Below are positions 62,424-64,000 of a stretch of 64,000 bases of DNA, piece by piece (the first letter of the stretch is position 1; every line of letters starts with the position of its first letter). The DNA is from an uncultured Erythrobacter sp. (GTDB lineage Bacteria > Pseudomonadota > Alphaproteobacteria > Sphingomonadales > Sphingomonadaceae), in NCBI GenBank assembly GCA_947495555.1, contig CANLZI010000001.1:1898861-1962860 (forward strand), given 5' to 3'. Position numbers and translations under genes: made by a program. The notes below the pieces were generated by a model, which saw only the letters and a program-made list of their open reading frames with translations, had not been told where the DNA came from and did no database searches.

Positions 62424-62894
62424 TTATACTCGCTCTGGGTGACGTTCAGCCAGTGTGAACCCAGGTTGCGAAGCGGTCGGTTCCTGAGTGTAACAGATGG
62501 TGTCGTAGAAGTCATGCAGCCGGGCGATCAGGCCGTCACGGATTTCGACCACGCCCGCGATATGCGGTGTCATTAAATCTCGGCCATCAGCTGACCAATG
62601 GTGGTCAATGCGCTCGGTAAAGACGGTGTCTCCAGCGCTGGCAATGTGAACCAGATCGGCTGTGAAATGGGTCATCTCGGCCAGGATGGGAATTTCATTT
62701 GAGAACCCTCCCGATGTCAATAACTCCACTACCGCTTCTTGCCCCTTCAAGTCTGGCAACCCGCTGTTGGACCAAACAAAATCTGGCGTGGTCAGCTCGG
62801 GGATGGCATCGACAATGCGGCCATCATCCATCGCTTTGAATATCTCCAAGGCCAAGCGTTCATTCGCGTTTGATGCGTCATTCAGATCAATCAT
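62424..62894 (-). CDS. SnoaL/limonene-epoxide-hydrolase-like protein
   Basis: A 156-residue NTF2-fold protein beginning MIDLNDASNANERLALEIFK, with FVWSNSGLPDLKGQEAVVEL, MTHFTADLVHIASAGDTVF and VVEIRDGLIARLHDFYD. The pattern suits a limonene-epoxide-hydrolase-like isomerase or hydrolase. ATG at 62894 overlaps the VOC gene by 8 bases; the upstream 33 open codons lie inside that gene. It belongs to the minus-strand set ligase-VOC-SnoaL-DoxX. Confidence 0.84.
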   Translation of the reverse strand: MIDLNDASNANERLALEIFKAMDDGRIVDAIPELTTPDFVWSNSGLPDLKGQEAVVELLTSGGFSNEIPILAEMTHFTADLVHIASAGDTVFTERIDHHWSADGRDLMTPHIAGVVEIRDGLIARLHDFYDTICYTQEPTASQPGFTLAERHPERV

Positions 62895-63432
62895 TGGATT
62901 CTCCCAATTCACGGATCGGATCGCTTCCATCCCACCTTTGCGCGGCCTCTCGCACCATAGCGTAAAAACCGCGCAGGCTTTCAGTGCCTTCATACAATTC
63001 GATCATATGACCCAGCGAGCTTCGCGCATCGACAAAGGCAAAGTCGGTGCCGAATGCGGTGGCTGATATCTGGGCCAAAGGCATGCCTGCAGCATCAAAC
63101 CGAGCGATGGCTTCCTGCAGATTGTCTACCCAAACAGCGGTGTGATGCAGGCCGTATTGGCCCGAGCCTTGCGGATATAGGTCATGGCAAGCACTAGGAT
63201 CTGGATTGTGCTGTTGGAGGAACTCCACCATCACATTGCCCCATTGGCCATAGGCGCTGGAGTGATCGAATGGTCGTTCAACCCCGCGATGTTTGCTGCG
63301 GACCAGCGGAACATGCCGGAAGGCGAAATAGGGGCCAGAACCAAATGCGGCGCTATGCGCTGTGGCCGCAGCGTCAATGTCCGGCACGAAATAGGCCAAT
63401 TGCCGGACGGGAAGGTCGGGCAGGTCCGGCAC
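62887..63432 (-). CDS. VOC-family (glyoxalase-like) protein
   Basis: A 181-residue protein with two VOC modules: VRQLAYFVPDIDAAATAHSA and GLHHTAVWVDNLQEAIARFD. The possible metal ligands include His in LHHT and Glu in MIELYEG. The end WDGSDPIRELG matches the end of the VOC protein at 39355 (WDGSDPVRTFG), so the two are paralogues. The start is GTG at 63432, with an AAGGCGG 9 bases upstream. It lies 1 base after the ligase gene and overlaps the SnoaL-like gene. Confidence 0.87.
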   Translation of the reverse strand: MPDLPDLPVRQLAYFVPDIDAAATAHSAAFGSGPYFAFRHVPLVRSKHRGVERPFDHSSAYGQWGNVMVEFLQQHNPDPSACHDLYPQGSGQYGLHHTAVWVDNLQEAIARFDAAGMPLAQISATAFGTDFAFVDARSSLGHMIELYEGTESLRGFYAMVREAAQRWDGSDPIRELGESND

Positions 63433-63433
63433 C

Positions 63434-64000
63434 TTAATTGACCGCCTTTTCCTTGCCTTCCCAATAGGGTGCCCTCAGATCCTTGCGCAGAATCTTGCCC
63501 GAAGGATTGCGCGGCAATTCAGAAATAAAGTCGATTGATTTAGGGCATTTGTATCCCGCAATGTGCTCGCGGGCATGGGCAATCACGTCGGCTTCGGTCA
63601 GCTGCGCGCCATCTTTAACCACCACACAGGCCTTCACCTCTTCGCCCCATTTCTCGCTGGGGATGCCAATCACGGCGACATCACCAATTTGAGGGTGAGC
63701 GTAAAGAGCGTTTTCGACCTCGGCCGGGTAGATATTCTCCCCGCCCGAGATGATCATGTCCTTCACCCGGTCTTGGATATAAAGATACCCGTCTTCGTCC
63801 AGATAGCCCGCATCTCCTGTGCGCAGCCATCCATCTTTGTCGATGGTTTCCTGGCTGGCTTCGGGCAGACGCCAGTAACCGGCCATATTCTTGCCCGATC
63901 GGGTGGCGATCTCGCCAATCGTCCCTGCAGGAAGCGTATTGCCATCTGCATCGATGATTTTCAGTTCCACTCCATTCAAGGGCGTGCCCACAGAGCGCAT
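63434..64000 (-). CDS. Acyl-CoA synthetase/AMP-dependent ligase, C-terminal part (runs off right edge)
   Basis: At least 188 residues of a class I adenylating ligase; the N-terminus lies outside the window. The hinge and C-terminal domain are present: WLRTGDAGYLDEDGYLYIQD, RVKDMIISGGENIYPAEVEN and the catalytic Lys near the end in PRNPSGKILRKDLR. It activates a carboxylate to a CoA thioester. It is the first gene seen of the minus-strand set that includes VOC, SnoaL and DoxX. Confidence 0.93.
   Translation of the reverse strand: MRSVGTPLNGVELKIIDADGNTLPAGTIGEIATRSGKNMAGYWRLPEASQETIDKDGWLRTGDAGYLDEDGYLYIQDRVKDMIISGGENIYPAEVENALYAHPQIGDVAVIGIPSEKWGEEVKACVVVKDGAQLTEADVIAHAREHIAGYKCPKSIDFISELPRNPSGKILRKDLRAPYWEGKEKAVN

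Overview
The window looks like the chromosome of an alphaproteobacterium of the order Sphingomonadales, most likely Erythrobacteraceae or a close relative. The evidence is a moderately high GC content, an alphaproteobacterial SciP/DUF1153 cell-cycle regulator, the ileS-lspA-DUF3035 order, and a very large supply of P450, SDR, SnoaL-like, VOC and acyl-CoA enzymes. Coding density is high and no gene-free stretch exceeds 300 bases. No rRNA, CRISPR array, transposase or phage gene was recognised.

Region 1 (1-26.3 kb) is core genome. It holds a partial mnmA, sciP, a GlsB-type membrane protein, an RND efflux adaptor and pump, a DUF445 protein, a sigma-like protein, etfBA with a perfect palindromic operator, sucC, cysQ, an OmpA-family lipoprotein and a CorC-type protein. 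A long minus-strand train follows, with overlapping or closely spaced genes: gpmA-purE-purK-folA-ribF-GDPD-ileS-lspA-DUF3035. Region 2 (26.4-29.9 kb) is a short accessory stretch, AT-richer by eye, next to tRNA-Thr(GGT). It carries an Lrp-type regulator divergent from a LysE exporter, a beta-lactamase-fold serine hydrolase and a DUF4287/DUF5655 protein.

Region 3 (30-64 kb) is a catabolic island. It begins with an SDR lacking the catalytic Tyr, an E1 alpha/beta thiamine-diphosphate enzyme with a free-standing 76-residue lipoyl protein, an SnoaL-like protein and an NmrA-like protein. Next come a sodium:solute symporter, a TIM-barrel isomerase, an SDR, a Rieske oxygenase, a VOC protein and a LuxR-type regulator. 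The central minus-strand operon (roughly 42.5-53.7 kb) encodes two acyl-CoA dehydrogenases, two ThuA proteins, an SDR, a thiolase-fold protein with a DUF35 partner, a P450, an SnoaL-like protein, an MDR reductase and a molybdopterin oxidoreductase. The right part adds a second MDR, MobA, more SDR and SnoaL-like proteins, a 3-ketosteroid-dehydrogenase-like flavoprotein, a second P450, DoxX, VOC and an acyl-CoA ligase cut by the window edge. The combination of thiolase-like protein, DUF35 protein, paired acyl-CoA dehydrogenases and P450 recalls actinobacterial steroid side-chain degradation. My inference is that the island oxidises a steroid- or terpenoid-like lipid, activates it to a CoA ester and shortens its side chain; the substrate cannot be read from sequence.

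The most unusual signals are four genes whose best start site is not ATG, GTG or TTG (gpmA and purE at ATC, the symporter at ATT, mobA at CTG), an RND pump with two extra membrane segments, the E1/free-lipoyl set without E2 or E3, a terminator whose 3' arm doubles as the next gene's Shine-Dalgarno, and a 15-nt tandem repeat across the stop codon of an acyl-CoA synthetase.
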